Shown: positions 35,212 to 44,173 of the stretch, one piece after another
How positions within the stretch are numbered: position 1 is the stretch's first letter
Layout of the letters: every line of letters begins with the position of its first letter
Assembly (NCBI GenBank): GCA_016196065.1
Contig: JACPYL010000010.1
Coordinates: 1,860,001 to 1,924,000 of the forward strand
Direction of reading: 5' to 3'
DNA length: 64,000 nucleotides
Source: Acidobacteriota bacterium
Lineage (GTDB): Bacteria > Acidobacteriota > Terriglobia > Terriglobales > Acidobacteriaceae
Notes under the pieces: model-generated
Told to the model about the DNA's origin: nothing
Databases searched by the model: none
The model's input: only the letters and a program-made list of their open reading frames with translations
Position numbers and translations under genes: made by a program

Positions 35212-35889
35212 TCAGTCGCATGGCGTATTGAGCAATCTCTGAGATTCTTGTGAGATGACGGCAATGAGCTCATCGGTAATATCAAAGCAGAACTGCATCG
35301 GCATCATTGGCAACGGCTTTCGGTCATCCCCGATCAAGGTCACGTCCAGCCGATGTCGACCAGGTACCATGAGGCCATTTCCGGTGAACGAGACCGATCC
35401 AACGACTGACTTCGAGACTCCGACCGGAACCGGAAATGGAATGTCGACCGTATGTCTAGTTTCGTCGACGAACTTGAACTGAGGATCAGTTGCGTCCATT
35501 GGAGGCGGTTCAAAGTGGGCCGTAGCACCAACGATGACTCCGCCACGGTTGCCGTAGTTCGAGGCAAGCACAGGAAAGCTGAATGTGACCTTCTGGTGCG
35601 GGGTATCATAGAAAAGGGTCAAGGGAACCGGAGTAAGAACAGAAAACTTCGGGTGCTGGTAAAAGCTGTCGTATGCCTCCTTGGCCGCCCTCGGCACTGC
35701 AAAGACGCTAGCGAGGATGCCTAAATACACGCCCCAAGTCCTGATCCAGCTTCTACTCTCGGTTTTCAGGCTCTCAACGTCCTTTTTCAGACCCTCAACC
35801 TGGTGCTTGAGAGCTCCGATCTCTTCGAAAGCTCGCTCACTACGTAATTGAGGATCGTCAGCTGACATGCGCTCGTAGCCCTCTTGCAT
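35212..35889 (-). CDS. Hypothetical membrane protein with coiled coil
   Basis: A 225-residue protein: an N-terminal charged coiled coil (FEEIGALKHQVEGLKKDVESLKTESRSW), one membrane helix (IRTWGVYLGILASVFAVPRAA) and a beta-rich C-terminal domain of about 140 residues (FSVLTPVPLTLFYDTPHQKVTFSFPVLASNYGNRGGVIVGATAHFEPP, RHRLDVTLIGDDRKPLPMMP) that resembles an immunoglobulin-like fold. The start may be seven codons later (MSADDPQ), which has GAGGG upstream. I do not recognise a family. Confidence 0.65.
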   Translation of the reverse strand: MQEGYERMSADDPQLRSERAFEEIGALKHQVEGLKKDVESLKTESRSWIRTWGVYLGILASVFAVPRAAKEAYDSFYQHPKFSVLTPVPLTLFYDTPHQKVTFSFPVLASNYGNRGGVIVGATAHFEPPPMDATDPQFKFVDETRHTVDIPFPVPVGVSKSVVGSVSFTGNGLMVPGRHRLDVTLIGDDRKPLPMMPMQFCFDITDELIAVISQESQRLLNTPCD

Positions 35890-35960
35890 GGATTTTACTC
35901 GGTTTGGCCTGTGGGTCGCGCTGCCTAGAAATATCGTTGCGACAATCCCTTACACGCCCG

Positions 35961-36407
35961 CTATTCACCGACTCGTCTTACACTCCAGCTGAGTTCGACA
36001 ATCCGCCACTTGTTCGCTTCCTTCTTCAGAATATAGATCGCCCACAGATCGGGTCGCTTGTCTCCATCATGGATGATGGCACGGCTCATTCTCGAATACC
36101 CCCATGCCATTGAGGGGCCAACATCGATCTTTACAATTTCACTTTTGTACTGCGTGGGAGATGCTTTGAATTGTGGTATCAAGTGACGGTCACGGAAATC
36201 CGCCCAGCCATCGTTCCGGTAGCCGTTTTCAAAAACGACTACATCGGCTGAGACTAGTCTCTCGATTTTCTCAATACTTCGTGTTTGCAGGGCTCTTTCA
36301 AACTCGCTGATCACACTCCGAACTTCTGTTTGGTCAGCTTCGGTTTGCGCCGCCGCTATTACGCTCACTACCGCCAGAACTGCAACCAATAGTGTTGCCG
36401 GTTTCAT
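35961..36407 (-). CDS. Exported NTF2-like (DUF4440) protein
   Basis: A 148-residue exported protein of the SnoaL/DUF4440 type. GGAGG 6 bp upstream selects MKPATLLVAVLAVVSVIAAAQ. The domain (EVRSVISEFERALQTRSIEKIERLVSADVVVFENGYRNDGWADFRDRHLIPQFK ... WSVRRVG) is a cone-shaped alpha+beta fold used for enzymes or ligand binding. A paralogue is encoded at 57931-58386 with the same core (VVVxENGxRNDGWxDFRDxHLxPxFK and WSVRRxG). Role unknown. Confidence 0.85.
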   Translation of the reverse strand: MKPATLLVAVLAVVSVIAAAQTEADQTEVRSVISEFERALQTRSIEKIERLVSADVVVFENGYRNDGWADFRDRHLIPQFKASPTQYKSEIVKIDVGPSMAWGYSRMSRAIIHDGDKRPDLWAIYILKKEANKWRIVELSWSVRRVGE

Positions 36408-36454
36408 GCTGACCTCCACCCTTTCCGAGGGTCAATTGCGACGTGCTCCAGACC

Positions 36455-36670
36455 TCAGCCTCTCCTGGCCACTTTGATAATGCTGTTCACTATGGCACCT
36501 AGGATTAGCAGGGCGCCGCAAATGATCGAAAGTGCGGCCAAGTAACCTCCGCCCGAACCCAATGAATTCACGAAGGCTACACCTCCAGCGATCACCAGTA
36601 CGATCCCAATCGCAGCAAGCAGTTTCGATGAAACTCGTCGTTTGTGGACTACCTCGGGAATGATACTCAC
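36455..36670 (-). CDS. Small two-helix membrane protein
   Basis: A 71-residue protein with GTG start (MSIIPEVVHKRRVSSKLLAAIGIVLVIAGGVAFVNSLGSGGGYLAALSIICGALLILGAIVNSIIKVARRG) and two membrane helices joined by a glycine-rich turn. AAGGAGGA about 10 bp before the GTG supports it. It lies between the NTF2-like and DUF305-like genes on the same strand. No family is known to me. Confidence 0.65.
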   Translation of the reverse strand: MSIIPEVVHKRRVSSKLLAAIGIVLVIAGGVAFVNSLGSGGGYLAALSIICGALLILGAIVNSIIKVARRG

Positions 36671-36788
36671 TGTCAGAGATCCTCCTTCGAAAACATCTTA
36701 AACGCCATCATTAGAGGCCGTGACGCCGGGCAAGAAGTGGTTGCTAGCACTTCTCATTCTGCGGAACGACAAACAAACGGAGTGACCG

Positions 36789-37328
36789 TCAGTTGCAGTC
36801 TTTGAACCAGACGCAGCGCCATTGCCGCAATTGTTTGAGTTGGTTCTGTTGCCCCGGAGCGATTCGCTGACACAACTCGCGCAGTTCCGGGTGCGTGGCT
36901 TTGCTAGAACACTCTTTAATCGACTCAGCCGCATCGGCATGATGGTGCTCGTACTCCTTAAAGAATTCTCGTTCGAATTCCTCGCCCTTTAGCCCTCCGA
37001 GCCACAAAGGAATATTGTCAGTGCGCGGGAGTTCTTCCCCGTACCAATCCTTCAACCATGCTTTCATTCGTTCAATCCGTTCCCGATGTTGTTGGTCAAT
37101 ACTGGTGCAAAAGTCACGCAGTTCTTTGCGGATCGTTTCATTCTTTGTACACGGGTCGATCATCCTGTCATCGTCATTGTGATGATTGACCAGCCATTTC
37201 AGGAATCGCTCGTCGTAGGCTTCGGGACCAGCGGGAATGCCGGCGTGCGCTTCACGACCGTGACAACCGACCAGCAAGAGCACAACGCAACCTGCTAATA
37301 CAAGCAAGGAAATGCGACCAATATTCAT
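36789..37328 (-). CDS. Lipoprotein with two DUF305-like halves
   Basis: A 179-residue lipoprotein (MNIGRISLLVLAGCVVLLLVGCHGR, lipobox at Cys22). Residues 40-95 (FLKWLVNHHNDDDRMIDPC ... RKELRDFCTSIDQQHRERIERMKAWLKDWYG) and 120-175 (FFKEYEHHHADAAESIKECSSKATHPELRELCQRIAPGQQNQLKQLRQW) each resemble DUF305, with the HH motif and the Q-x(2)-Q/E-x-x-x-M/L-x-x-W end. DUF305 proteins are exported and often sit near copper genes. GAGGAG precedes the start. It is 72 bp downstream of the P1B ATPase operon, on the same strand. Confidence 0.8.
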   Translation of the reverse strand: MNIGRISLLVLAGCVVLLLVGCHGREAHAGIPAGPEAYDERFLKWLVNHHNDDDRMIDPCTKNETIRKELRDFCTSIDQQHRERIERMKAWLKDWYGEELPRTDNIPLWLGGLKGEEFEREFFKEYEHHHADAAESIKECSSKATHPELRELCQRIAPGQQNQLKQLRQWRCVWFKDCN

Positions 37329-37399
37329 GAGATGTGCTCCTCTACTTCACCCTAAGAGGGTTGTAACGTGTGCCGTTACACCAGCAAGTACGAATCGTA

Positions 37400-39571
37400 T
37401 TATTCAGTCCCGCGCAGCAAACGTAGCGCGTTGAAAATGACGAGCAGTGATACTCCCATATCGGCCGCGATCGCCGCCCACAGAGATGCAAATCCCACAA
37501 ATGTAAGCGCAACGAAGAGGGCTTTTACGGCCAACGAAAGAGAGATGTTTTGCCTTATGATAGACAGCGCCCGGCGGGAATGCCGCACCAGCCACGGGAT
37601 CTTCGAAAGGTCGTCAGACATCAAGGCAACATCAGAAGCCTCAATCGCTGCATCGCTGCCCATAGCTCCCATCGAAATACCCAGCGTGGCCCGAGCCATC
37701 GCGGGGGCATCGTTAACGCCATCCCCGATCATCGCAACTTGTCCATACTTGTCCACCAACTTTTCGATTACCGCGACCTTGTCCTGCGGTAACAGCTCTG
37801 CGTGTACCTCGTCCACCCCGGTTGCCTGGGCGATGGCCTCCGCTGTGGGCCGGTTATCGCCGGTCAACATCACAATGTGCTCGATGCCTTCTGCGCGCAG
37901 TCGCCGCAGGGCCTCACGGCTTGCGGGCCTCACTGCGTCGGCCAGAGTAATCATCCCGACCACGCGCGACTCGTCACCAATCACCACAACCGATTGCCCG
38001 GAACGAGCCAGCTGTTCCAGCCGTTCGTGGACCTCAGGAGTTTCTTCTCCCCGCTCTTCCAAATAGCGATGTGAGCCGAGCCAATACCGACGGCCTTCGA
38101 TCTCGCCTTCTGCTCCCTTGCCCTGGATGATTTTGAAATCAGAAACCGAACGGAAACGGATTCCCACTCTTTGGCAGTGATCCAGAATGGCGCGCGCCAA
38201 CGGGTGATCGCTCTGCAGCTCCATCGTGGCAGCCGTTTCCAGAAGCTCGTGTTCGGATATGCCAGGTTCAGGAAGCACGTCAGTCACACGAGGTCGTCCT
38301 TCCGTGAGCGTTCCCGTCTTGTCCATCGCGATGGCTTTTAGCCGTGCAGGCGCCTCTACGTAAGCTCCTCCCTTTATCAGCACGCCGTTTCGGGCTGATG
38401 CCGCCAGGGCCGCAACAATACTGACGGGGGTCGAAATCACCAGAGCGCAGGGGCATCCAATCACCAGCAACACGAGCGCCCGGTAGGTCCACTCCTGCCA
38501 ACTACCGCCCAGTAGAAGCGGCGGCACTAGAAACACCAGGGCGGCTGACATAAAGACGATGGGTGTGTAATAGCGGGCGAACTTTTCCACCCACTGCTCG
38601 GAAGGCGCCTTTTTCGCTTGCGCCGCTCCAACCAACTGGATGATATGAGCAAGCGTCGTGTCCGACGCCACTTTGGTCGAGCGAACTTCTAGGGCGCCGT
38701 TGCCATTGATGGTCCCAGCAAACACCTGGGAGCCGGCTTCCTTCAACACTGGGACGCTCTCGCCTGTAATGGGCGCCTGATTGACCTCGCTGCTTCCGCG
38801 CAGCACCTCACCGTCCAGCGCTATTCGATCGCCAGGTTTGACGAGGAACACTGTTCCAAGAGAAACTTGGTCGGCGGATACCTCCGTTTCTCGCCCATCC
38901 ACCAGAACGCGAACAGTCGGCGGAGCCAAGTCGAGCAGCGCCTCGACGGCTCTTCGCGCACGACCCACGCTCCACGCCTCAAGAGCTAAACTCAAAGCGA
39001 AAAGGAAGGCAACGAGGGCTGCCTCTAGCCATTCACCGATGATGCCCGCGCCGATGACTGCGATCGTCATCAGCAAATTCATATCGGGACGCATTCGGCG
39101 GAGCGCAAACAGTGCTTTCGGCGCGACATACCATCCACCAGCCACGATGGCAGCGACATAAATGACGCGAACGGCCAAGGGCACGTTATGCGCTAGGCCC
39201 AGTCCTTCCGAACCCAATGCCCGAGCGAAACCGCCGCTCAGAATTCCATGCGTAAGGAAACCTACGAACGTCAACGCGCCGCTGATGATGGTCGCGATCG
39301 TGCGGCCGTTCCGGAACCCAAGACCAGAATCCTGCCCCGAGCCCGTCGTAGGCTTCTCGCCCCATGGTTCCGCGCGCATGCCCGTGTTGTTCACGGCGCG
39401 GATGATGTCCGGGGACGTCACTTGCGATCCATTCACGGTCATCTTGCCGCGTAAAATGTCGAAAATGAGATGGTTCTCGCCGCCGACGATCGGGCCGACC
39501 TCACGCTTCAATACGGCTACTTCTTCAGCGCAGTCCATGCCTCGAATTTTGAATTCCAAGATCTTCATCAC
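37400..39571 (-). CDS. Zn/Cd/Pb-type P1B ATPase (heavy-metal exporter)
   Basis: A 723-residue P1B-type ATPase. It has a degenerate N-terminal metal-binding domain (FKIRGMDCAEEVAVLKREVG, one Cys only), CPC in the sixth membrane helix (LVIGCPCALVISTPVS), TGES, DKTGTLTEGRP (phosphoacceptor Asp), and GDGVNDAPAMARATLG; the HP locus is DHPLARAIL. The ICPC motif and CadA/ZntA-like length point to Zn(II), Cd(II) or Pb(II) export across the inner membrane. The first M is a GTG; ATG three bases later is equally likely. Last gene of the long operon beginning at 48107. Confidence 0.93.
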   Translation of the reverse strand: MMKILEFKIRGMDCAEEVAVLKREVGPIVGGENHLIFDILRGKMTVNGSQVTSPDIIRAVNNTGMRAEPWGEKPTTGSGQDSGLGFRNGRTIATIISGALTFVGFLTHGILSGGFARALGSEGLGLAHNVPLAVRVIYVAAIVAGGWYVAPKALFALRRMRPDMNLLMTIAVIGAGIIGEWLEAALVAFLFALSLALEAWSVGRARRAVEALLDLAPPTVRVLVDGRETEVSADQVSLGTVFLVKPGDRIALDGEVLRGSSEVNQAPITGESVPVLKEAGSQVFAGTINGNGALEVRSTKVASDTTLAHIIQLVGAAQAKKAPSEQWVEKFARYYTPIVFMSAALVFLVPPLLLGGSWQEWTYRALVLLVIGCPCALVISTPVSIVAALAASARNGVLIKGGAYVEAPARLKAIAMDKTGTLTEGRPRVTDVLPEPGISEHELLETAATMELQSDHPLARAILDHCQRVGIRFRSVSDFKIIQGKGAEGEIEGRRYWLGSHRYLEERGEETPEVHERLEQLARSGQSVVVIGDESRVVGMITLADAVRPASREALRRLRAEGIEHIVMLTGDNRPTAEAIAQATGVDEVHAELLPQDKVAVIEKLVDKYGQVAMIGDGVNDAPAMARATLGISMGAMGSDAAIEASDVALMSDDLSKIPWLVRHSRRALSIIRQNISLSLAVKALFVALTFVGFASLWAAIAADMGVSLLVIFNALRLLRGTE

Positions 39572-39637
39572 CCACTCGCGAACACAATCTCTTTCAAGCC
39601 GAACGCTGCGCGCTTCGTTGATTGAACTGCGGCAGCC

Positions 39638-40030
39638 TTAAGGATCATTTTTACTCAGAAGCACGGCGGCGCCGGTACCCAGGCGTACCGATACAAGCCC
39701 AATGATGAACCAGTAGTTGTTAGTTCGGAACCAGCCAAGCATTGATCGGGGTTCTGTCTGCAGATATTCAAACGTAATTAGGGCTGTCGCCACTACGGTC
39801 ACAACGAAGTGGAGCACAATGCTAAGAACCTTACCACCAGCAGCGCTCCGCCATTGTTTTACTCCCGCAACCAAATCGAGCGTGATCAAAGCCAAGCCGG
39901 CAGTAATCCATAAACTAACCTCTAGGGGACGGTGAGAGGGTTGCGGTGCGACGAGACTGCCCAATACCGTCGCCAATGCCCAATAGCACGCCGAGAGGAT
40001 ATGTAGGCTTGAATTTATTCGATGGTTCAT
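39638..40030 (-). CDS. Small integral membrane protein in the metal operon
   Basis: A 130-residue protein starting at MNHRINSSLHILSACYWALATVLGSLV with about four hydrophobic helices (ITAGLALITLDLVAG, VLSIVLHFVVTVVATALITFEYLQ, NNYWFIIGLVSVRLGTGAAVLL). Between a PII-like gene and the P-type ATPase gene on the same strand. The 36-residue upstream extension of the frame is Ser/Arg-rich and unlikely. No known family. Confidence 0.7.
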   Translation of the reverse strand: MNHRINSSLHILSACYWALATVLGSLVAPQPSHRPLEVSLWITAGLALITLDLVAGVKQWRSAAGGKVLSIVLHFVVTVVATALITFEYLQTEPRSMLGWFRTNNYWFIIGLVSVRLGTGAAVLLSKNDP

Positions 40031-40134
40031 GTTCTGACCCGAAACGTCTTCTAGGAGATTCCGCGATTCGACCCCGCAATCTGCCAAGGGTGCTGGCAGA
40101 ACTACGTTAGATCGGTAACTCGACGAGCGAGTGT

Positions 40135-40476
40135 TCATCGCAACTTCCCTGAGTCACCGTGGAACTGCGAAGCCGTGTCACCGCGCAGAACCTCGGTGAT
40201 TTCTGACACAAAACATTCTGTCCCGCTGCCATTCTCGGATTGAGAGCAGTCGCCTATGGTCTCGATAACACTCTGGCACGCGGAGTCCGCGACAATGACC
40301 TCCAGCTTCCACTTCTTCACAAACTCGCCGTCAGCTTGCGACGTACACACAGGCGCCAGTCCCCCGAAGTCAAGAATTTCGGAAACCGTGACACTCAACC
40401 GTTCTGGCAAACTCCGAAGGCGCTCAATGACTTTCAACAAGAAGAAGGGCTGCCCAATTGCTTTGATTTCTTTCAT
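40135..40476 (-). CDS. PII-like protein with degenerate nucleotide-binding loop
   Basis: A 113-residue homologue of the PII protein at 40736-41077. Both begin MKEIKAI-QPF and share LSVTVSE/SDV-x-FG and the EF/YVKK-KLEV segment. GGAGGG upstream fixes the start at 40476; the longer open frame overlaps other genes and is ignored. The region that should be the B-loop (TGxxGDGKIF in true PII) reads SQSENGSGTECFV, lacking the GDGK sequence, so ATP binding is probably lost or altered. It is predicted to form or mix into a trimer with its neighbour. Function within the metal operon unknown. Confidence 0.8.
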   Translation of the reverse strand: MKEIKAIGQPFFLLKVIERLRSLPERLSVTVSEILDFGGLAPVCTSQADGEFVKKWKLEVIVADSACQSVIETIGDCSQSENGSGTECFVSEITEVLRGDTASQFHGDSGKLR

Positions 40477-40538
40477 CGTGAAGATTCCCTCCAGGTCGAA
40501 TGTCCTTAGTGTGCCGAACGAGCCGAATCGTTCATGTC

Positions 40539-40706
40539 TCACGGCCGTGCGTGAGGAATAGGCCGACGCGGCGCCTTGCGCACGCCTTGTGATGCCAGGT
40601 ACATGCCGAATGCGACCACCGAGAGCAGAAGCAATACCAGCCAACAAAGCATCACTTTGTCTTGGCGTCGCTGTCTTTCCTGACGCTCTTGTTTTCTGGA
40701 CCGCAA
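40539..40706 (-). CDS. Tiny basic single-pass membrane protein between the two PII genes
   Basis: A 55-residue frame with TTG start: RSRKQERQERQRRQDKV is a strongly basic N-terminus, followed by one membrane helix (MLCWLVLLLLSVVAFGMYLA) and a Pro/Arg-rich tail. It fits exactly between the two PII-like genes, whose frames do not cover it. The lack of an ATG and of a strong ribosome binding site makes the start uncertain, but the composition is that of a true type II membrane peptide. Confidence 0.5.
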   Translation of the reverse strand: MRSRKQERQERQRRQDKVMLCWLVLLLLSVVAFGMYLASQGVRKAPRRPIPHARP

Positions 40707-40735
40707 GCCAGTGCACCCCGTGAGCCACGCGTGGT

Positions 40736-41077
40736 TCAGATGGCAGAGTCTCCATGCTCGCCGGTTCGAATGCGTACAACATCATCCACTCTGTACACGA
40801 AAATCTTGCCATCGCCGGCGTTGCCAGTGTGCGCGTTCCGCTGTATGGCTTCGACGACTTTCTCGGCCATCTCATCGGGAACTACTACTTCGAGTTTCGA
40901 TTTCTTTACATACTCGACTGCTCCTTCCGCAACAGTATTCACAGCGCCGACGGCTTGTGCCCGGCCAAAACCGCGAACATCAGACACGGTCACGCCCGGC
41001 AGGCCCGGGATCAGCTTCAGAGCTTCCACCACCTTCGAAATCAGAAACGGCTGCATGATCGCTTTTATTTCCTTCAT
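40736..41077 (-). CDS. PII-family protein associated with the RND transporter
   Basis: A 113-residue PII-family protein: MKEIKAIMQPFLISKVVEALKLIPGLPGVTVSDVRGFGRAQ matches the PII N-terminus, and TGNAGDGKIFVYRVDDVVRIRTGE (84-107) is an intact B- and C-loop for ATP/ADP binding. The T-loop (about 40-58) lacks the uridylylated Tyr of GlnB/GlnK context and is shorter. PII homologues placed directly after CzcA-type RND genes are known as a separate group (PII-NG). It starts 9 bp after the RND stop. It may sense energy state and control the pump. Confidence 0.9.
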   Translation of the reverse strand: MKEIKAIMQPFLISKVVEALKLIPGLPGVTVSDVRGFGRAQAVGAVNTVAEGAVEYVKKSKLEVVVPDEMAEKVVEAIQRNAHTGNAGDGKIFVYRVDDVVRIRTGEHGDSAI

Positions 41078-41086
41078 AGGACCTCA

Positions 41087-44000
41087 CTAAATCTCGACCT
41101 CTGCACCACGCGCTTCAAACCACCGATACAGGGACGGCAAGACAAACAACGTCAAAGTAGTGGAAGTGACGAGTCCACCGATCACCACCGTTGCGAGCGG
41201 TTGTTGGACTTCAGCTCCCGCCCCAGTGGAAATGGCCATAGGCAAGAAGCCCAGGCCGGCGACTAGAGGCGCCATGATCATGGTTCGCATTTTTTCCAAC
41301 GCGCCACGCTCCGTCGCTTCGTTCACCCCCAACCCTTGCCGACGCAACTCAACGATGTGGTTCAAGAGAACAACACCATTCATGACGGCTACGCCAGAAA
41401 CTGCAATAAACCCCACGCCGGCTGAAATACTGAAGGGCATACCGCGAAGGGCAAGAGCAAAAACTCCGCCACTTGCCGCCAGTGGCACGTTAAGAAAGAT
41501 CAGCAATGCCGGCTTTACCGCATTGAAGGTTGTGTAGAGCAAAACGAAAATCAAGAACATGGCCAGTGGAACCACGATGGCCAAACGCTTGGTGGCGCGC
41601 TGGAGGTTCTCGAATTGCCCGCCCCACTCGATCCAGTACGCGGTTGGAAGTTTTACTTTGCTCGCGACCGCCTGTTGCGCCTCGGTGATAAAACCAGCCA
41701 GATCTCGGCCTCGGACATTGGCCTCGACGCTGATTCGACGGTGGATGTTGCTACGGCTGATTTGTGCGGGCCCTGGTTCGGTGTGGATGTAAGCCAGTTG
41801 GCTGAGCGGGATCAACCGACCTTGCGGATCTGCAACCTTGATGTTTTGAATCTTTCCCATGTCGCTACGGTCGTCGGCTTCGAACCGGACCTGGAGAGCA
41901 AATCGCTTTTGTCCTTCAAGCACTTCCCCTACTTCCTTGCCGCCGATCGCCTCAACGGCGTTCAACACATCGCGAGCGTTGATTCCATAGCGTGCGATCT
42001 GATCGCGCCGTATCTCAACACGCAAATACGGGAGACCTCCAGTTTGTTCAGCCTTAACATCAGCGGCACCCTTGACTCCAGACACGACACGAACGATTTC
42101 GTCTGCTTTCGTCCGTAGCGCGTCCAAATCGTCACCGTACAGGGTGATCGCAACGTCTGAACGCACACCCGCGATGAGTTCCTGCATTCTCAGTTCAATC
42201 GGCTGAGAGTAGCTGAATATGTTTCCCGGCACCTCTTTCCTCAGCGCGTCGTCCATTGCCGCAATGAGACCCTCGCGGGTCTGAGCCGTCTTCCATTGCT
42301 CACGCGGCTTCAGAATGACGTAAATGTCGCTAGTCTCGACCCCCATCGGATCAGTGGCGATTTCAGCCCTGCCAGTCCTGGAAACAACCGTAGATACCTC
42401 CGGAAAGCGTTTTAATATCTTTTCAATCAAGGTAGTGCTCTGGACGGACTCCGAGAGGGAAACGCTCGGAAGCCTCCAAGCTTGCAGAGCCAAAGATCCC
42501 TCATCCAGCCGGGGAATGAACTCGGCCCCCAAGAACATCGCGACGCCCGAACCAATCACGAAAAGGCCTGCGGCAACCCCGCCCGTCAACAACGGCTTCG
42601 CCATTGTCTTTCGCAGCCAGGGCAGATAACGGCCTTTCATGAACCGAATGATCCGGGGCTCTTCATGAGAAACTTTCTTTCCAAGGAAAAACGAGGCGAG
42701 AACCGGAACCAGCGTCAACGCAAACACCAGTGAGGCAACGAGGGCAAAGATCACGGTCCACGCCATGGGCCGGAACATCTTGCCTTCCACGCCCTGCAAC
42801 GTAAGGATAGGCACGTAAACGACCGTGATGATCAGAACGGCAAAGAAGACCGGACGAGCGACCTCCCGTGAGGCCTCAAGGATCGTTGCCGTGGGGTTAC
42901 TCGAATTCTGATCGCGCCGCTCCGCCAAAAGGCGGACGATGTTTTCCACCATCACCACGGAGCCATCGACAATTAGCCCGAAGTCAATTGCTCCCAAGCT
43001 CATCAAATTTCCACTAATGCCTCCCTGAACCATCCCGGTGAATGCCACCAGCATCGAGAGAGGAATCGCCGAGGCAACAATCAAGGAAGCGCGAAAATTA
43101 CCCAGCAGCAAGAGCAGGACAGCCACGACAAGGATGGCGCCCTCGATGAGATTTCGCTCGACGGTGCCAATCGTCTTGCGCACCAGCGCGGTGCGATCGT
43201 AAAAGGCTTCAATCTTGACGCCCGGGGGAAGCGTCTTTTCAATTTCCTTGAGTCTTGCTGTGGCGCTTTCGGCGACAACGCGGGAGTTTTCCCCGATGAG
43301 CATCATCACAACGCCGGTCACCACCTCACCACGTCCGTCGCGCGTTGCGGCTCCTTGGCGAATCATCGGAGCGAAACGTACCAGCCCGAGATTCTTGATG
43401 TAGATCGGCGTGCCGCTCTTGCTCGCACCGACCACGACGTTGCCGACATCTTCCAGACTTCCGATGAGGCCCTCAGCGCGAATTACAAACTGCTCCTGGT
43501 TGTGCTCAATGTAGCCGCCACCGGAATTCGCGTTGTTCTTCTCCAGTGCCTCGAACACCGCCGCCAGGGGGATGTTGTAGCTGGTGAGCCGATCAGCATC
43601 GAGTTGAACCTCGTACGTCTTGAGTTCGCCTCCGTAGGCATTCACCTCCACAACACCCTTGACTCCGCGTAATTGCGGAGAGATGTTCCATTCAAGAATG
43701 CTGCGGAGATCCATCAACGAGTAACCTTCTCCACGCACCTCGAACTGATAAATTTCCCCAAGACCCGTACTGATCGGGCCCATTTCAGGCGAGCTAAATC
43801 CCGGCGGGATCATTTCTTTGGCTTGAGAAAGGCGCTCCAAGACCAAGCTCCGGCAGAAATAAATATCCAAACCTTCATCGAAGAAGACGGTGACGGCAGA
43901 AAGACCAAAGCGGGAAATGGAACGGATCTCCTTGATTCCCGGCAGTCCACTCATGGATGTTTCGACAGGAAACGTGATGAGTTTCTCGACCTCCACTGGC

Positions 44001-44167
44001 CCCAAGCCGGGGGCTGTGGTCAAAATCTGCACCTGGTTGGGGGTGATATCGGGAACCGCATCAATCGGTAGGGCCTGCATCGCCCAAATGCCGACACCGA
44101 TGACCACCAGCGTGACTACCAAAATCAAGAACCGATTCTTGAGCGAGAATTCGACTAGGCCGTTCAT
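41087..44167 (-). CDS. Heavy-metal efflux RND transporter, CzcA/CusA family (system 2)
   Basis: A 1026-residue pump, paralogous to the one at 28704. N-terminus MNGLVEFSLKNRFLILVVTLVVIGVGIWAMQALPIDAVPDITPNQVQILTTAPGLGPVEVE; proton-relay segment DFGLIVDGSVVMVEN; periplasmic signature GAEFIPRLDEGSLALQAWRLPSVSLSESV and FSYSQPIELRMQELIAGVRSDVAITLYGDD. Closer to CzcA/CnrA than to CusA by these motifs. A GGAGG site precedes the ATG, 6 bp after the adaptor's stop. It works with the adaptor and TolC proteins encoded just upstream. Confidence 0.93.
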   Translation of the reverse strand: MNGLVEFSLKNRFLILVVTLVVIGVGIWAMQALPIDAVPDITPNQVQILTTAPGLGPVEVEKLITFPVETSMSGLPGIKEIRSISRFGLSAVTVFFDEGLDIYFCRSLVLERLSQAKEMIPPGFSSPEMGPISTGLGEIYQFEVRGEGYSLMDLRSILEWNISPQLRGVKGVVEVNAYGGELKTYEVQLDADRLTSYNIPLAAVFEALEKNNANSGGGYIEHNQEQFVIRAEGLIGSLEDVGNVVVGASKSGTPIYIKNLGLVRFAPMIRQGAATRDGRGEVVTGVVMMLIGENSRVVAESATARLKEIEKTLPPGVKIEAFYDRTALVRKTIGTVERNLIEGAILVVAVLLLLLGNFRASLIVASAIPLSMLVAFTGMVQGGISGNLMSLGAIDFGLIVDGSVVMVENIVRLLAERRDQNSSNPTATILEASREVARPVFFAVLIITVVYVPILTLQGVEGKMFRPMAWTVIFALVASLVFALTLVPVLASFFLGKKVSHEEPRIIRFMKGRYLPWLRKTMAKPLLTGGVAAGLFVIGSGVAMFLGAEFIPRLDEGSLALQAWRLPSVSLSESVQSTTLIEKILKRFPEVSTVVSRTGRAEIATDPMGVETSDIYVILKPREQWKTAQTREGLIAAMDDALRKEVPGNIFSYSQPIELRMQELIAGVRSDVAITLYGDDLDALRTKADEIVRVVSGVKGAADVKAEQTGGLPYLRVEIRRDQIARYGINARDVLNAVEAIGGKEVGEVLEGQKRFALQVRFEADDRSDMGKIQNIKVADPQGRLIPLSQLAYIHTEPGPAQISRSNIHRRISVEANVRGRDLAGFITEAQQAVASKVKLPTAYWIEWGGQFENLQRATKRLAIVVPLAMFLIFVLLYTTFNAVKPALLIFLNVPLAASGGVFALALRGMPFSISAGVGFIAVSGVAVMNGVVLLNHIVELRRQGLGVNEATERGALEKMRTMIMAPLVAGLGFLPMAISTGAGAEVQQPLATVVIGGLVTSTTLTLFVLPSLYRWFEARGAEVEI

Positions 44168-44173
44168 TGATCT

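Noticed and set aside
40477-40875. N-terminal extension of the degenerate PII-like gene
   Set aside because: The extension overlaps the upstream PII gene and the small membrane peptide, is Ser/Arg-rich, and a good ribosome binding site lies at the internal MKEIKAI.
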